Assembly (NCBI GenBank): GCA_038373865.1 | Contig: JAXGGA010000037.1 | Location: 248,001 to 312,000 of the forward strand | Reading direction: 5' to 3' | From: Uloborus plumipes | Lineage: Eukaryota; Arthropoda; Arachnida; Araneae; Uloboridae | DNA length: 64,000 nucleotides | Made by a program: the position numbers and the translations under genes | Notes under the pieces: model-generated | What the model was told of the DNA's origin: nothing | Database searches by the model: none | What the model saw: only the letters and a program-made list of their open reading frames with translations | Part shown: one piece after another, positions 33,518-45,748 of the stretch | Layout: each line of letters starts with the position of its first letter | How positions within the stretch are numbered: position 1 is the first letter of the stretch

Positions 33518-35414
33518 AATGGACACAGTTATTGGAGTGGGTATATGCGTGCTATAACAAAAAATATCGAGCTTGCAAGAAGAAGTTGTCAGAATAAACT
33601 GAAACTTTATGGACGTCAGGACAACATTGATATGAGAAAATTATTACTAATTGAAAGTAAAATTATCTATTGGGAAAATCTCAAATGAATGACTGTTTTA
33701 GTACCTTGTTAAACCACCTCTAGCGTGGAAACACGAGGTGACACGGGGAGCTACCAGGGCCGTATCCAGAGTGGGTAACCCGATGAGTTTGGAAACCGAA
33801 ATGTTTTTTAATGATAAACATTTAAAAAAAATCTTTTTTTTTTGAATTTCAAACGGCAAAAAAAAAAAAAAAAAATGAATGTTTTTTTTTCTTAATTTTT
33901 TTAACTATTAAACGAGTGAAAATTTGAAGAAGTGCAAAAAAAGTCGATTCAAATTCTCATTATCTGCAAAAGATGCTTGAAAAGAAAACTCTTATTAGCA
34001 CTTCCTGCTCTCTTTCCCAAATTAATTCCGGCTCAAGACAAGCTACTTGTCACTTGGAGGGGCCGCCCAACCCCACACAATAAAACATAAAACTTACATC
34101 ACTACGATTTCTCCCCCCCCCCCTACGGGCCGGGCCCTTAGTTTTCGATTGAGCTGAGATTGCTTCTCGCCGGCCCTGATTCAACTAAGATGGTATTTTG
34201 TTGGTCCCCATTTATAAGCATCTGTAACTCTCGAGGAGTTTTAATAGCCAAACATGGCTCCAACCAACAAGACAACACAAAAACGGATACGTTCACAGAC
34301 CCTCCGCTTTGTTAGGGGCCCTCTTATCCGGGAAAAAATTTCATTTACAAATGCTTGAAAACTTTGTTAAATGTAGCAGTAAACCTTGAATTTTAAAGTT
34401 TCTAATACAAATGGGGAGAGGGGTCAAGTTGCACGAAATTCAGCTCCTTGATTTAAAAAAAAAAAATCCTCTTACGTAATGCAAATATCATGTTCCAGCA
34501 TTTTTTGTAGCATATTTCCCAAAATAATTTTTCGTGACTCACATGTTTCATTTCTGATTATTTATTAAATACCGAATTCAGTATTTTGGAAGTTCTTTTG
34601 TAATTGCTTTCTTTATTAATATGTTAAGCACGAGAAAAAATATTACCTTTATTCTTTTTCGTTTTCTGCAGTACTTGTGATTGAAAAAAACATTGTCGTT
34701 ATAAGAAATATTTTTTACTATCTATTTTTTAACTTAAAACAGGTGTGTCTTTCAAAGTTTTAACGATTTCGTAAGACTATTCAATCAACTATTAAAACGT
34801 CAGAGACTGGAAAGTGCAAATGAAATGCTTTGAATAATTTTAACTGCTCTAGAGTCTGAAAATCATTAAACAAATTTTTGAAACTCCTTAAAAAGTGCTT
34901 CAATTACATTTCTTATGAAATAAATAAACTATGAATTAACTGAATGGCGAGAATATTACTCTCTCGTTAATTATTTTCAAACCTCTACCCCATTTCTGTT
35001 AAAGGATTTTATGCGTTTTATACTATTGGTTAATTTATATTCTTAACTGCTGTGTCTGTCGGTGAGTTGGGGAACTGAGCTTCTTCCTCTCTGTCGCTTA
35101 ATGTCAATTGTTTGTTAAAGTACAAAAAAGAACTTATTTTGATTGATCTTAATTTGCAAAATAATGCAGAACATTTATAGGTTTTTGTTTGCCTATTTTT
35201 CCAACATATTTTTGAAGTCCCAATTGCCCTATGTAAATCCTCAAAGTGAAATTTTAAAACTTTTTTTTTTTCAAAAATTTCCCCGGGAAAGAAACCCCCT
35301 AAAATTAAGAATATTCTACCCCACTTAAAAGAGTTCATTGCATCTCTCTCTTGATACCCATACCCCAATAAAGGTCAGTCCAAAAAATTAACGAGACAAA
35401 ATGAAATAAGAAAA
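33518..35414. other. Intergenic stretch, no gene seen
   Basis: An open frame at 33398-33688 has no recognisable domain and starts inside the foldback arm. At 33706-33760 a GC-richer patch (taaaccacctctagcgtgg, gggccgtatccagag) resembles transposon debris, and A/T homopolymers occur at 33820-33890. A C-tract and the word cggccctg lie at 34110-34177. No gene supported. Confidence 0.4.
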
Positions 35415-35431
35415 CACACACACACACACAC
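35415..35431. repeat. CA microsatellite
   Basis: A short uninterrupted (CA)n run beside the Tc1 transposase pseudogene. Confidence 0.8.
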
Positions 35432-35479
35432 GATACAGCATGGGAGGCGGGGATATCAGCAAGAAAAATCATTCATAAC

Positions 35480-35940
35480 ACATAAAAATGTATGTGTTTG
35501 GACAATGTGCGAACTGGGCCCTCCCTGAATTTTTTTTCTGTCTGTGGCCTTGGGAGCTGCGATGTATGAAAGTCTCGTACGATATCCTTCGTTATCTCGT
35601 TAGACAATTATTGTAAATGCACCACTAATTCGATAAAACTAGAAGGCTGTCCAACTTACAATTCAAGTTATCCCAGATATGCTCGATCTTTGTCGAATCA
35701 AGGGACCGATCAGACAAGAAAATGCAATAGTGTGTTGGAGGAAGGCATGCGACACCCTTAATATGTGTGACCGATCGTTGGCTTGTAAAAAAATGGTTCC
35801 TGGAAAAGTTACCATGAGGACTATCACATGTGGCTGAAACATGTCAAAGTACCGCTTAACATGTTAAGTTGATGTGGATCAATATAAAGGGTGGCCGTAT
35901 ATCGTACGCCATGGCACCCCATAAAGATGTTGTAGATATC
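35480..35940 (-). pseudogene. Tc1-like transposase, decayed fragment
   Basis: On the minus strand the conceptual translation, broken by several stops and frameshifts, retains family landmarks in order: WGAMAYDIRPPFI (around 35900), a degenerate block where the second catalytic Asp region should be, then the C-terminal signature IEHIWDNL near 35670 followed by the alignable tail. These are typical of Tc1-type DDE transposases, which cut and paste DNA at TA sites. The N-terminal helix-turn-helix and the first catalytic residue are missing, and no terminal repeats were found. Clearly dead. Family assignment is good; the edges are approximate. Confidence 0.7.
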
Positions 35941-36264
35941 TCCTTAATGGGTGCATTTACAACAAAAAAATTACTTTATACTAAAATTTTACGTACTATA
36001 CCAAGTAAGACCGACGAACTGCCTTTTTAGATATACTCACTAAAAATTTAAATAAATGGGGGGAGGGGGACCCAGTTACCCCTTCCTATGGGGTAAGTGT
36101 GTCACTCACGTCATTTTTTAAAGAATGTAATCGTTAAAAATATTTAAAGCATTAGGAAAACGTCGAAGATAAAATAATTCAATAAGTTTAACTTATTTTG
36201 TTTAAAGCTTTTGTATATGGCTCCAAACATGAGCTGTTCTAAAAAGGAGGTCCCATTTACAGAG
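35941..36264. other. Intergenic stretch, no gene seen
   Basis: AT-rich DNA with a G-tract at 36057-36070. Nothing recognised. Confidence 0.4.
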
Positions 36265-36690
36265 TCGAATACAGAAACAATTTCTGGGTGATGCACCGAA
36301 AAGTAAGCCCGTATCATGAGGCTCCCTTAATATGTTTTATAGAGCACTTAAAGCCAAATAATCTACTTGTCCAAGGATCTTTTGGTTTTGGATTTTCTGT
36401 CCAGATCCCAAAGAAATGTTACGTATTAATTTACTTCGAATGTGAGTGTAAAATGTCTTTTTTTACATTTTAAGCCTATTAAATATTACACCTTACATAA
36501 CCAAAGTGGTGCAATATTGCACTTAGAAACATTGTCTTAACAAATCAAGCAACAGGTTACTAAGCAGGATAGCCAACAAGTTAGTTTGATTTTCCCGTTC
36601 AAGTATGATATTTTTCTCTCCTTAAAGTTATGTAAAGGGGGAGGCACGTGCCCTACCCCCTGCTGGCTCCGTCAATAGTCATGCAATACT
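36265..36690. mobile_element. Decayed relative of the 13985-14666 hAT-type element
   Basis: Shares, in the same order as that element, atacagaaacaatttctgggtg, a ttacttcgaatgtg block, aagcctattaa, gtgcaat and agaaacattgtc. Termini are too decayed to call, and no target duplication was found. No coding capacity. Confidence 0.5.
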
Positions 36691-37108
36691 CTGCGAGTTA
36701 GAATGAACTCCTTTTTTCATTGTTTGAATTACCAGCTAACTATTGAAAAAGGGAATTAATATCTATTGATTTAAAAAAAAGAATAACAATAGAATATTTC
36801 AAGACTCACTCATTTATCACTTGAAATAATTAAAAAAAATAAGAATTTATGCTAATATAAACGTTTGAAGCGTCTAAATTATAATTTTGAAATTCTCACA
36901 CCCTTATCAGTTAAAAATAAAGCAATTAAAAATGTTTGAAAAAATGCTAAATTTTGGGTCAAGAGCAGTCACACATTTCTTAAGTATCGTTTTACAACTT
37001 GTGCATCACAAATTCGTTCTCTCACATTTAAGAATCGTTGATTCACATTTAAATTCATATTCAAAGGTATGTTCAATTGATCTTCCGAAAAGATGAAATG
37101 TTACCAAT
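36691..37108. other. Intergenic stretch, no gene seen
   Basis: AT-rich spacer between two hAT-type elements; the open frame at 36887-37096 has no recognised domain. Confidence 0.4.
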
Positions 37109-37821
37109 CAGTGGCGTACTCAGGGGGTGGGCTGATAGGACTGCAGCCCCCTCCGAAATTTTCGAGACGATTTTTTTTTAATTTACGACAGCTTTGATCT
37201 TTTTTTCCTTTTCTTTCTTTTTAAAATCGGAAAAAAGAAAACTTTTCAGATCTAATAATTAAGTATGAGACAAAACTAAAAGAAACGAAAAAAAAAAACG
37301 ATTTTTTTTTTTTTACGTTTTGACTCCTCTATTTTACTGTGTATGTCACGTTTTTGATTACATAATATAATTCAATATTTTGTTAATTTTTACTGTAAAT
37401 ATATGTTTTAGAAACACCGATTAATACTTGCTCATTCGTTTAGCCATATTAATTATATTTAAACAAATGTGATTGGAACCCAGTATCAGGAACAATCGCT
37501 AAATTAACAATATTAAAACATAAATTTTGAAAAATATTGCAAGCATGTGATTCAGGAACACCTCCATCAATGAAGAAAAAAATGTCAAACTTTAACTTGG
37601 TCATTTTCTCTTTTCATCAAAACGCTTAACTTTCTTTTTACAGTAAGTATAGTGATTTTATTTATTTTTTTTTTTTTTTGTCATGTTAAATTAGCATTGC
37701 AATCACAAATTCGAAACATTTTCTTCCCTAAGCTACATTTCATGTGCCCCCTCCCATCATGTTAAACAGTCTCAGCTCACCCCCGTGAAATAATTTGTCA
37801 ATTTGTCTGCGTACGCCATTG
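37109..37821. mobile_element. hAT-type non-autonomous element, TIR CARTGGCGTAC
   Basis: Begins CAGTGGCGTACTCAGGGGG and ends gtctgcGTACGCCATTG; flanks TTACCAAT and TTACCTAT match at 7 of 8, as for hAT. A G-rich left and C-rich right subterminal region bracket an AT-rich interior. No transposase. Confidence 0.75.
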
Positions 37822-37829
37822 TTACCTAT

Positions 37830-38213
37830 CTCGGCTAGAGATCACAATACCATTATTTCGTACTATTTTGCAATTTTGTAAAACCGGTACTGCATTAGGT
37901 AAAATTTTGATTTTTGCTCCAAGTAATAAACATCTTGCAATTAAAGAGTTCCTTATTAGACGTATACTGCTCTTTTAAATATGTTTTTTTTCATCTATGA
38001 AATAATCAAAATAATAACAATAATAAAAATAATAAAATCATCTGAAGCCAAAAGTTGACTCTAAAAACACGAATTAAAAGAGAATCACTGAATACAAGCA
38101 CCAGGTATCTATAAAAATGTATGCCTGTGTGTATTACTAATTCACTCTTTTCCCAGTAATATGTGTTTCATTCCTTTATCATGTTGTATAATAATACTAT
38201 AATGGTTCATTTG
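37830..38213. other. Intergenic stretch, no gene seen
   Basis: Short AT-rich spacer between the hAT-type element and the Tc1-like element. No feature recognised. Confidence 0.4.
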
Positions 38214-38417
38214 TACAACCTTGTGCAAATTAATTGAAACAAAATATTTTTTCGTGACTTTAAGATTATTGCTATTATTCTTCACCGATTATACTAAAAT
38301 TAGTAAAAATATGGATGAGATACTTAAGTCCTTTATCTATCATCAATTTCCACTAATCAGAAGCTTATCTACTGTTCAAAGGCACCGTATTGTACCCGTC
38401 GGCCAGCCTATCAGTTT

Positions 38418-40337
38418 ATGAAGAAACAGCTTCTGACCCCACCAATGAAGAAAAAGCGCTACTTGTGGGTGTTAAAATATAAGAATTGAGCAGCTGAAAA
38501 TTGGAGGAAAGGACTGTTTAGTGACAAAATTAATTTCATTATTCAAGGTCAACGAAGTCAAGACGTACGGAGATCTTCAGGTGAAAGAATTCAGGATTGC
38601 CACATGAACCCATTTTCAAATCACCCTCAAAAGATGTTTTGGGGTTGTCTCGGTTACAATGGGGTTGGTTCCTTGCAGAATGTTGATAGTATGATGTGTA
38701 CTGAGCAATCTATTGCTATGTTCTGGAAATAAAATGCTTTACCAGTGTTGAAGAAACGATACCCACATGGAACGGTGTTTTCCAGCAGGATTTAGCCCAT
38801 TACCATATGTCCAAATGACCAAGAAAATTATGTCTGATAACCAAATTGAGATATCTGAATAGTCTGAGAACTCTCCTGCTATCAATCCAATCGAGAATCT
38901 TTGGGTTATATGCAAAAATCGATAATTAGGGGAGAGTGGTAATGAATGGGCCATGGTGATGAATGGGCCACTAACAAAATATGAAAAAGTATTTGCATGA
39001 ATTTTTTTTTTGATGCCACCAATAGATGTAGCTATTTGTTCTACTAAACTCATCCAATTTTCATTCGTTTGCGCTGAGCCATTTTCAAACTAGAGTGGCA
39101 TGGTCAAGAATCTGACTGAAAAGTAAGTTTTTCCCTTTTTAGTAAAACATTTCCTAGCTAAAATGTACCAAGTATTTCACTGCATACATATGTATAAGCT
39201 AGTCTTTCCATATCTATAAACTAATCTTAAGATGTATTTTGATGTTATCTAAATTCAATGTACTCAAAAAACCTAAATGTATTCCAAAAGTATAGGTGGG
39301 GCTGAATGGGCCACTATGTCATGGTAATGAATGGGCCACCTAAATATTGTTTTTCTTCCTTTTCTTTGGATTTTCGCATTAATATGAAACACAACTGACT
39401 GTCGTAGACAGATTAATATTACTGTCGTCAAAATAGGCTTGTAGTAACTGCTAAATATAATTTGCAGATCTATATTATATTCCTATAGTACAATAGACCT
39501 ACGGTCGCAGTGCGTGGCTTGAAAAAGCCCCCCCTCTCTCCTTTTGATTATATTCCTCACAGTACAATTTCATTTTCTTTCTTGGTAACTTAAGTATTTC
39601 TTGGTAACTTAATATTTCTTATTCTCAAATTTTAGTAAATTAAAAAAAAAATGAATTTTGACAAGTTTGAAAATGAAGATGAAGTTTTTGAAACTGATTT
39701 TTAATATTATTTTTGAACTATATAAATTTTGTTAAATCATAGTGTGTATTATCTGTTATTTTTTTTTATATATATTTGATGTTATTTATTTCTTACAATC
39801 TCATTATTTAGTCATTTTTCTGCTACAATTGGTATGCATCAGTTTTATTTTAATTGCATCAATTTTGATGTTTATATAATTTTAAATCAGTATGATTTTG
39901 CATAATCATGTCAAGTGCCACATTTACTTTGTCATATTCAGCAAATAAAAGATTAAATCCACATGTTTTCATTGAATTCATTTAGTGGCCCATTCAACCC
40001 CATAGGTGTGGTTGAATGGGCCAAGTTTCAAAATTTTTATTTTCTGTTATAATTCATTATAGACAGGTGCTATTCCAACTTTTATGACTTTTTTAGATAG
40101 CCAGATAAGTAAAGTAACTAAAACACCAATTTCGAGTTAAAACAAAGTGTTAGAAAAAATTACAAAAACTCAGAACCAAAAAGTGGACTATTCATTACCA
40201 CTCTCCCCTACATAAGGACTGTTCAACTATGGAGAAGCCAATCACTGCTTTAATTCATGGACACACATTTTACAAATGAGTGCAAAAAATTGATAGATTC
40301 CTTGGCGAATCGTGTCCAAATGTTCACAAAGAGTTGT
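38418..40337 (+). pseudogene. Tc1-like transposase pseudogene, interrupted
   Basis: The first block (38418-38928) retains KKKRYLWVLKYKN, LFSDK at the first catalytic Asp position (the residue after Asp is Lys), GQRSQDVRRSSGE, MFWGCLGYNGVGSL, and after a frameshift the FQQDLA region with the second Asp and NPIENLW. The coding then breaks at the nested element and resumes at 40209 with KDCSTMEK and, in another frame, CKKLIDSLANRVQM. The order matches a Tc1-type DDE transposase C-terminal half. Stops, frameshifts, an absent N-terminal DNA-binding domain and the 1.28-kb insertion make it non-functional. The family call is firm. Confidence 0.82.
38929..40208. mobile_element. TA-flanked element with GGG termini, AATGGGCCA family
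   Basis: Inserted in the Tc1 transposase with TA duplications (38927-38928 and 40209-40210). The TIR is GGGGAGAGTGGTAATGAAT at both ends. The word TGAATGGGCCA recurs in both orientations: near 38946, 38965, 39303 and 39327 on plus, 39984 on minus and 40010 on plus. A small frame ending FDKFENEDEVFETDF near 39650-39703 could be the tail of a lost transposase. I do not recognise the superfamily; GGG starts are known in the PIF/Harbinger-ISL2EU group, but that link is a guess. Confidence 0.75.
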
Positions 40338-40453
40338 AGAGAACATATTATGTTATAAAAACTTTTGTTTTTATATAAATTTAAACAAAATAGTTATTTT
40401 CTTAGTTTTTTCAATTTTTCGAGTTTGTTTCAATTAATTTGCACAAAGGTGTA

Positions 40454-42166
40454 CCTTAATTTATTGCACCTAGTGTTGTAAATTACAATTGTACAGTTCA
40501 TATTATTAATATTTGAGTATATCATGTGTTTGTTCATTTTATGTTAGTTTATAATAAAATTGTTTATATTTTCACAATTTATGACATTTTGTATAAAATT
40601 GTGCAATATGGCAGTGAAACAGGTATATTTTTGTTCCTTTTTGAAAATTTTCTGATAAGATTATTAATACCGATATCCTGACATCACGTGAAACAATACC
40701 AAATACCAGAATTGCATTTTCGGTTCGGTATTGCAATAACAAACCATGTCAAAAGGAAAAAACAGCTACGTTAGCATGAAACGCAGCAAGGGGAAAAAAA
40801 AACATATTTTAGCAAGCATAAATGAAATATTACTCCGAGTGTTAACCTTATTTTATTATGGAAATAAAGTCAATTTTATATCCCCTAAAAAGAGACTTAC
40901 CGATCACGAAGATTTCTTTTAGATGCGCAATATGATTTGACAAAGGTGGTGTACATGCCTGGTTTCTAACAGCAAATTTTCTATGAATACGCCTTTCTGC
41001 CCTGAATTAACTGGAACGTTCCCACAATTTTATTTGGATCACTGACTCCTTTGCACCATCCCCCCTTATATTTATTATACGATTCTACCCACCCCCTTAG
41101 TTATTCTATCCCACCCTTTGCTCGTAAAATCTTTCCAATCACACCCAATACGTCCAATGGCAGCTCGATCTTTATAATCAAATCCTTCTCACAAATATCT
41201 GAAAATTGTGTACTTCTGCTCAAGGTGTATAACTGGATAAAAGGATTTTTTTTATTTATTTATTTTATTCAGTTCTTATTCAATTAAAGCTGTTGCAGGG
41301 GGAAAAAGTTTTGCTTTCATACAGGGATGGAAGATGAAGAGGAGATTAAATGTATGTTGCGCATGCGCATATCTATCCAATGAGTTGACTGAAGAAATAT
41401 CTGAGGATTAATTATTAAAGAATCAAACTTGTTAGCCAAATGCATGTTAAATTATGAGCAGTTTTAGTTTTAAAAGTGACTCGAGGCTTTGAAACCTATT
41501 TTTTTCTTTTCTTTTCTTATTTTATTTTTTACATTTTAAGTAATCATTTCCAAATGTTTACATGGTGTAACATACTTATATGCAACTCATCAAAAATTAT
41601 CAGTATGAAACATTACTTTTTAAAGATCATTATTTTAAAAATTAAACAACGTTTGTCGAAATGCTTTTTATGCATCGATTTTGCATTATTTTATGCATTC
41701 ACAAATTAAACATTCATAAGTATTAAGTTAATTATTAGTGCAAGATATTTAAACGTTCATGGAAAACAGTAAAAACAACCAAAAAAAATTCAGAATTATA
41801 CTGATTTTCACTTGATAACATTGTTTTCTAATTTGAATTCAACATTTCAGGTTATAACACCACAATTGTGAAAGATTTCTCAATAAACTGTTTATTGAAT
41901 TAGTTCCTCAATAAAATGAAATTTTTAGGGGAAACGGTGCAAAACTGTTACATATTGAAAATTACCGTCGTATATAAAAATAACATTTCGAGAAAATTAA
42001 AATTTTTATCTTAAGAATAAAAAACAAGGCCGAATAATAGAATGTTAGTTCACACACACACAAATTCATTAAAAATGATAAATTTATAATATTGTAAAAT
42101 ACATCTGCTGTACGAAAAAGATTGAGAAAATAGCAAAAAAAGCATTTAAAATAATTATTTATTTTA
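40454..42166. other. Intergenic stretch, no gene seen
   Basis: AT-rich sequence. Open frames at 41051-41287, 41476-41709 and 41962-42228 are AT-biased and hydrophobic without any recognised domain. No transposon termini identified. Confidence 0.4.
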
Positions 42167-42168
42167 TA

Positions 42169-43774
42169 GGGTAGACCGAAGCGTTTACGTGGATTTTTTT
42201 CAGTGAATTTTCGCATTTTTTGTTTCATTTCAGGAAATTTTTGACGTTATGGTCTTATAAAGCAGTTGATTAAGTTTAAGTTTGTGCATTCAGTTTTCAA
42301 ACCTGTTTAAATATTTAAGCGTCAAAAAATTAGTTTTTAGGTCAAAGTCTATTGCGTAAACCTTCCCAGTACCCGGGGCAAGTTTACGCATCAAGCGGAG
42401 CATGTTTACGCATGTTATTAGTGGTACCAAGGGGTGAGGGAAATAAATAATGAATTAAATTGAAATGTTTTATTCATAACTTGAGCAAAACATTTCAATT
42501 GAACATAGAATCATGGGGGTTTCCCCCCTAAACTATTTAAAAGATCATAAAAACGATTTTTTCCTGTGGTTTGTTTTAATATTTCTACTTATTTTTTACT
42601 TATTATTCTACTTATTTTATATACTCTCTACTATTAATTTTATTACTCGTAAACCAGAGTGTTAGACTTATTCCTATGAGCCCCATGTCCCGAAAAATGC
42701 ACACAAAGTAACTTTATTTAATAGTAGAAGAATACATATAGTTACAAATTGCAAATTTTTAATCCAACGTTTTTTAGCACTAATAAGCAGGGATACTGCA
42801 GACACGTGTTTCGGCAGAACAAGGAACGCCTTTTTCAATGCGAAAAATTGGGAGCTTATGGATGCACAGACATCCGACAAAAGCATCCATCCATAAGCTC
42901 CCAATTTTTCGCATTGAAAAGGGCGTTCCTTCTAACGCCGAAACACGTGTCTACATTATCCCTGCTTATTAGTGCTAAAAAACGTTGGATTAAAAATTTG
43001 CAACTTATAATTTGCACTAAGGTAATCATTTTCTACATATAGTTACAGTCGCTTCGCAAATCTTCAATGCAGAATAGTGTTTTGACCTAGTTTCACTTAC
43101 AGAACGGTGTTTTTCATTCTTTTGAAATTTGACTTAGTTCTGTTCATTTTTTGAGTATAATGTGTTACCATTTACAAAATAAAGAACATTTATTATAAGC
43201 AGAACAGTCTACAAAAGTAAAGCCGACAAGGTATGAAGACCTAACTATGATTGTAAGCTACTAGAAACGAATCTCTAACTCAATTAAACCTTAAATGATG
43301 ATTAGAAAAACTAAATAGCCTGAAAATATCAAAAAGGTTTGGCATAGTACGGTGAAAAAAATCTTCAAAAGCACGTTTACGAAGTAAAAACTTGCGATAA
43401 CGTGCCCCGTTGATAATGCGTAAACGTGCACTGTCATCTTGTTCGGATTTATTTTTAACGTGCAGCTAAATTAAATAACATTTTTATTCACACGTACAAG
43501 TACTCCTCTAAAACAAGGCTAAAGTGCGGCTAATATTCATATATTTGTTTATTTTAATCTAAGCATTCTTAGTTCACAATAAGCTTCAATAAGTTCAACA
43601 CAAAATTTACTCAAGTTGACAGAAAACAGGTTATCTTCTCCAAAGTTCGAGGGAGGCCAAAAAACTTATGAGAGTACTTTCTAGGGACCATAATCAATCT
43701 GTCATGACTGCTGAAACATCAATTATAGCACATTTCGAGAAGAGGGCACTGCGTAAACCTACCCCGGTCCACCC
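42169..43774. mobile_element. TA-flanked element with GGG termini, GTTTACGCA family
   Basis: TA duplications at 42167-42168 and 43775-43776 flank termini GGGTAGACCGAAG and the inverted GGGTGGACCGGGG. The word GTTTACGCA or its complement recurs near 42181, 42353, 42385, 42409, 43374, 43417 and 43751, always towards the ends and in both orientations, often next to ccgggg/cccc. The layout matches the elements at 38929 and 46841. A hairpin element sits inside it. No transposase found. Confidence 0.65.
42738..43030. mobile_element. Hairpin foldback element nested in the GGG element
   Basis: Arms of about 135-140 bp pair almost perfectly. On the left, ttgcaaatttttaatccaacg, gcactaataagcaggga, gacacgtgtttcggc and gcgaaaaattgggagc; on the right, their complements in reverse order, around a loop near 42874-42890. 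Frames read through the arms on both strands are by-products of the palindrome. Confidence 0.8.
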
Positions 43775-43914
43775 TAGTACGTCATAAATTTATTATTTTT
43801 TATTCGCGATACGTTGAATGATCCAAATATTGCTCATATTCTTTAGAGTCAATGTAAATCTTGAGCTTTTACATTGTTGTTTTTATTCAATTATATAGCA
43901 GAAAACAAATTAGG

Positions 43915-44165
43915 TGAGCTATGTGATTAGTTTTAGTCGTTTTCTATACGTTCCGTAAAAGTCAATAAAATTATTGTAGAAAAAAGTAGAACAGACTTTA
44001 AAAAACACCTGAAAATTGCTCAAAAAAGTAAAAGCTAATTTTATTCTTTGAACACCATCGATACTTCTTTTAAACATCAGTTTTGAAGTCGGTGCCGAAA
44101 CAGTGAATAAAATCATTCGTATCCATTTTGAGGGACAAAATCACTCAAAATTGAGAAGGAAACAT
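43915..44165. repeat. Single arm of the hairpin family found at 63.5 kb
   Basis: Contains attgctcaaaaaagtaaaa, attctttgaacaccatcgat, gttttgaagtcggtgccgaaac and aataaaatcattcgt, which match both arms of the inverted element at 63492-63952. Only one arm is visible here. Confidence 0.65.
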
Positions 44166-44319
44166 TTACACTGTTTTTATTCTGAAAAACGTAAACGAAC
44201 TAAATGGTTAGAAGTAAAACAAACATGCTAAATTGAAAAACCAAAGAATAAAAAAGTCTTCTAAAAGTTTTTAAAACGTGATACATTTTTTTAGAATGGG
44301 CAGTTTTCAAGGGCGGGAA

Positions 44320-44910
44320 CTTTGAACATTTTGGATTGTAATTCCATAACAATTTACAAATAAAATGCCATCAAAAAGTGAGGATTAGTTAGAAACTCAC
44401 GTGAGTGAACGTATGAGATAGATGAATTATTCAAATCATGAATTCATTAATAAAAAAATAACATAATAAAGATTCTATCACAAACAAAGATGACAGCTAT
44501 GATAAAGTAGGCAACGGGAAAAGCATTGAAGTTCAATACTCAGCGAAGATTCAGCTGTACGAGTAACAAGCACGCTTGGAAACTAAACCCTGGGGTTTCA
44601 CGTTTGGCTGACTTCCAAACCGGAACATGTGCCCTGAAACCCAGAGCCCTCGGTTATGTAAACTGAGTTGGGCACAGTAGGACGGCCCCCATAGGCGAGC
44701 GACGCTAGTTTTTTTTTTTTTCTTTTTTTAGGTGTTAAATGACAAAGCTAAATATTCAATTGCGAAACCCGATTTTCATCAAAACAACGAAAAAGATTAA
44801 GTATAAGTTGTTTGGAATGTAATCTTTTTTTTTAAATCAAAATGTCATTTTAGGTAAAAGATTAACGAATATTGAAACAATTCAAAGGCAGTTAATTCTG
44901 AAGGTAAAGA
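44320..44910. repeat. Dispersed repeat, copy 2, split by an insertion
   Basis: 44320-44505 and 44845-44910 together match the repeat at 14870-15139. The intervening segment of about 340 bp (44507-44845) is GC-richer, with agcattgaagttcaa, ggggtttcacg, ttccaaaccggaacatg and gggcacagtaggacgg, and ends near a T-rich tract ttttttttttttctttttt. It is absent from copy 1, so it is a candidate short retroposon of unknown type. Confidence 0.55.
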
Positions 44911-45680
44911 TGCTGTCTTAAGTGAAAGCATGCTTAACACTTGAAACAAGTCTCGGCATCTGCTTATTACCTTTCCCCATTTTATATCATCATATTTTGA
45001 CTTTTTAGGTCTCACTAATGTTTATAACATTTTATGATAATTCATCTGCGTTGTTATTGTAAGGAACTGTTTTAAGATTTCAAACAATGAAAGAGAACAA
45101 ATTTTCTAAAACTAAATACGAATATGAGAAAATAATAATTATTATTTATTTATCGATATATGTAAATGTGTGTAATATACATACTGTGAATATTATTTAA
45201 ATTGGAGTAATACAAATCGTTCCCTGCCTTAGAAAAGTAAAAATCCTACTAGTAGAATAAAAAACGTACAAAGTTAAATATAGTATGAAATGTCACCATT
45301 CCTTCAGAAAATGGACAATTTTAATTTTGAGAATACTATTTTTAGTGGCTCCAGTTGTGTTTTTCGAATCAAGGAATTTTACTTCTTCCATAGGGGGGGG
45401 GGCATATTTCAAATCTGCCTAGGGGCTGCATGGAGCTAAATTCGGTCCTGAGTTTGACTGTTGCATTAAAACCGGAAAAAAAAATTTATTTCAACATGAC
45501 AATTTGTGAATAATATTTCTCAAATGTGTTTTTTTTTTTGTTTCTTTAACGCTTCATAAAACTACGAATGAAAGACATTCCATTCATTTTCTTTTAAATC
45601 GGTGAAAAATAAAAATTTCTTTGCTCCTGATTTTCAAAAAAATTATCGTTAAGAAATTGAATTTTTGAATTATACAGATG
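44911..45680. other. Intergenic stretch, no gene seen
   Basis: AT-rich DNA with a G-tract at 45394-45404; nothing recognised. Confidence 0.4.
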
Positions 45681-45712
45681 TCAAACGCAAATACTTCTCA
45701 CGGGTCAGCTTG
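45681..45712 (+). mobile_element. Helitron-type 3' terminus, degenerate
   Basis: acgcaaatacttctcacgggtcag followed by CTTG|T, the third plus-strand copy of the tail seen at 18150 and 27368. Confidence 0.45.
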
Positions 45713-45748
45713 TTTTGCATAAAATTGCAATCCTAATCCAAACTAATA

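Larger units (their letters stand above)
38216..40451 (+). mobile_element. Tc1-like transposon, internally deleted and split by an insertion
   Basis: TA duplications at 38214-38215 and 40452-40453 flank inverted termini containing TTGTGCAAATTAATTGAAAC, a terminus typical of Tc1-like elements. Removing the nested element (38929-40208) leaves about 0.95 kb, too short for the usual Tc1 of about 1.6 kb. The missing part is the 5' half of the transposase gene. Confidence 0.85.

Noticed and set aside
33398..33688. 96-codon open frame beside the foldback element
   Set aside because: It begins inside the foldback arm and has no recognisable motif or conservation to argue from.
33747..34177. Possible hAT element between cagggccgtatcc and gccggccctg
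   Set aside because: The end words pair loosely, but the flanking octamers (ggagctac and attcaact) do not match.
40454..42228. Hydrophobic open frames as small membrane proteins
   Set aside because: They follow from T-rich sequence; there is no start context, domain or conservation to support them.
42674..43042. Frames with matching peptides on both strands
   Set aside because: Produced by the palindromic arms of the hairpin element, each strand reading the same arm sequence.
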